NCBI GenBank assembly: GCA_947307005.1
Contig: CAMZHY010000262.1
Coordinates: 1-5,682, forward strand
DNA: 5,682 bases
Reading direction: 5' to 3'
From: an uncultured Planctomycetaceae bacterium
GTDB taxonomy: Bacteria > Planctomycetota > Planctomycetia > Pirellulales > Thermoguttaceae
Shown here: positions 5,366 to 5,682 of the stretch, piece by piece
Layout: each line of letters begins with the position of its first letter
How positions within the stretch are numbered: the first letter of the stretch is position 1
Made by a program: the position numbers and the translations under genes
The notes under the pieces: generated by a model
The model's database searches: none
Told to the model about the DNA's origin: nothing
What the model saw: only the letters and a program-made list of their open reading frames with translations

Positions 5366-5682
5366 ATGTGGCTATTTACGAAACACGGATTTTTCAGCGC
5401 GGTTCAGAACTGGGACGACGAAAAGTTAATTCACGTTCGGGCGCGATTTCAGGGCGATTTGGAAAAGCTCTGCGAAGCGTATGGCGTCGAACCGAAGGTC
5501 GTGAGCTTGCCGGATACGGACTATCCTTACCGCATGGACTTTGACCGCGAGAAGTTGGCGGAGATCGCCAAAAGCGAGATTATGGCGATCGACTACACGA
5601 ACTTCAAGAACGCCGTTCACGACGGAACGGAGCGAGATTCCGCGTATATGGGCGTGTGGTCGACGATGAGACGGTATCAGAA
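5366..5682 (+). CDS. Conserved small protein of unknown function (begins MWLFTKHGFF), 3' end outside window
   Basis: The frame is open for 105 codons to the window edge. The start is well supported by AAGGAG (5352-5357) 8 nt before the ATG. I recognise the pattern from a widespread family of short uncharacterised bacterial proteins: an N-terminal MWLFT..GFFS strand, a charged HVRARFQGDLEKL segment (residues about 23-36), a central PDTDYPYRM motif (about 49-57), an IDYTNFKN motif (about 75-82), and a C-terminal VWSTMRRYQ. Because that last motif normally lies near the end, only a few residues are probably missing. There is no signal peptide or membrane segment, so it is likely cytoplasmic. The G+C-rich codon use resembles the GH2 and GDPD genes, unlike the preceding gene. 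The 187-nt gap and its own candidate promoter suggest separate transcription. The family recollection is not confirmed by a search. Confidence 0.75.
   Translation, partial: MWLFTKHGFFSAVQNWDDEKLIHVRARFQGDLEKLCEAYGVEPKVVSLPDTDYPYRMDFDREKLAEIAKSEIMAIDYTNFKNAVHDGTERDSAYMGVWSTMRRYQ

Overview
The window is a piece of a bacterial chromosome. It is GC-rich in most genes, with strong Shine-Dalgarno sites and sigma70-like promoters. The gene content is a secreted GH2 glycosidase, an orphan HicB-like protein, and a short conserved protein beginning MWLFTKHGFF. This would fit a carbohydrate-degrading bacterium, perhaps a planctomycete-like lineage from an animal gut or similar habitat. That placement is a weak inference, because there is no rRNA or marker gene to fix it.

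Layout: (1) Positions 1-1705, minus strand, hold the first 568 codons of a secreted glycoside hydrolase family 2 enzyme. The window edge cuts it just after the presumed catalytic nucleophile. (2) Positions 1706-2069 are intergenic. They hold the GH2 leader and promoter, a conserved upstream block, and the terminator of the next gene. (3) Positions 2070-3941, minus strand, encode a complete membrane-anchored glycerophosphodiester phosphodiesterase (membrane domain plus GDPD domain). (4) Positions 3942-4281 are a divergent intergenic region. It carries the GDPD promoter, a second copy of the conserved upstream block, and the leader of the next gene. (5) Positions 4282-5178, plus strand, encode a 298-residue protein: an N-terminal HicB-like antitoxin domain followed by about 220 residues of AT-richer, unrecognised sequence. 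No HicA toxin is visible beside it. (6) Positions 5366-5682, plus strand, hold the start of a small conserved protein of unknown function, cut by the window edge.

The genes do not form one obvious pathway: GH2 acts on exported glycans, GDPD on phospholipid-derived glycerophosphodiesters, and the last two are uncharacterised. The most notable non-coding signal is a two-part module found upstream of both minus-strand genes. Each copy has a near-identical -10/start region (TATAAC with a TTGCG-type -35 at 16-17 bp) and, about 60-80 bp further upstream, a 53-55 bp block that is about 76% identical between copies. This suggests a shared promoter architecture or a dispersed regulatory repeat. The most notable protein is the HicB fusion. 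I see no CRISPR array, tRNA, rRNA, transposase or phage gene.
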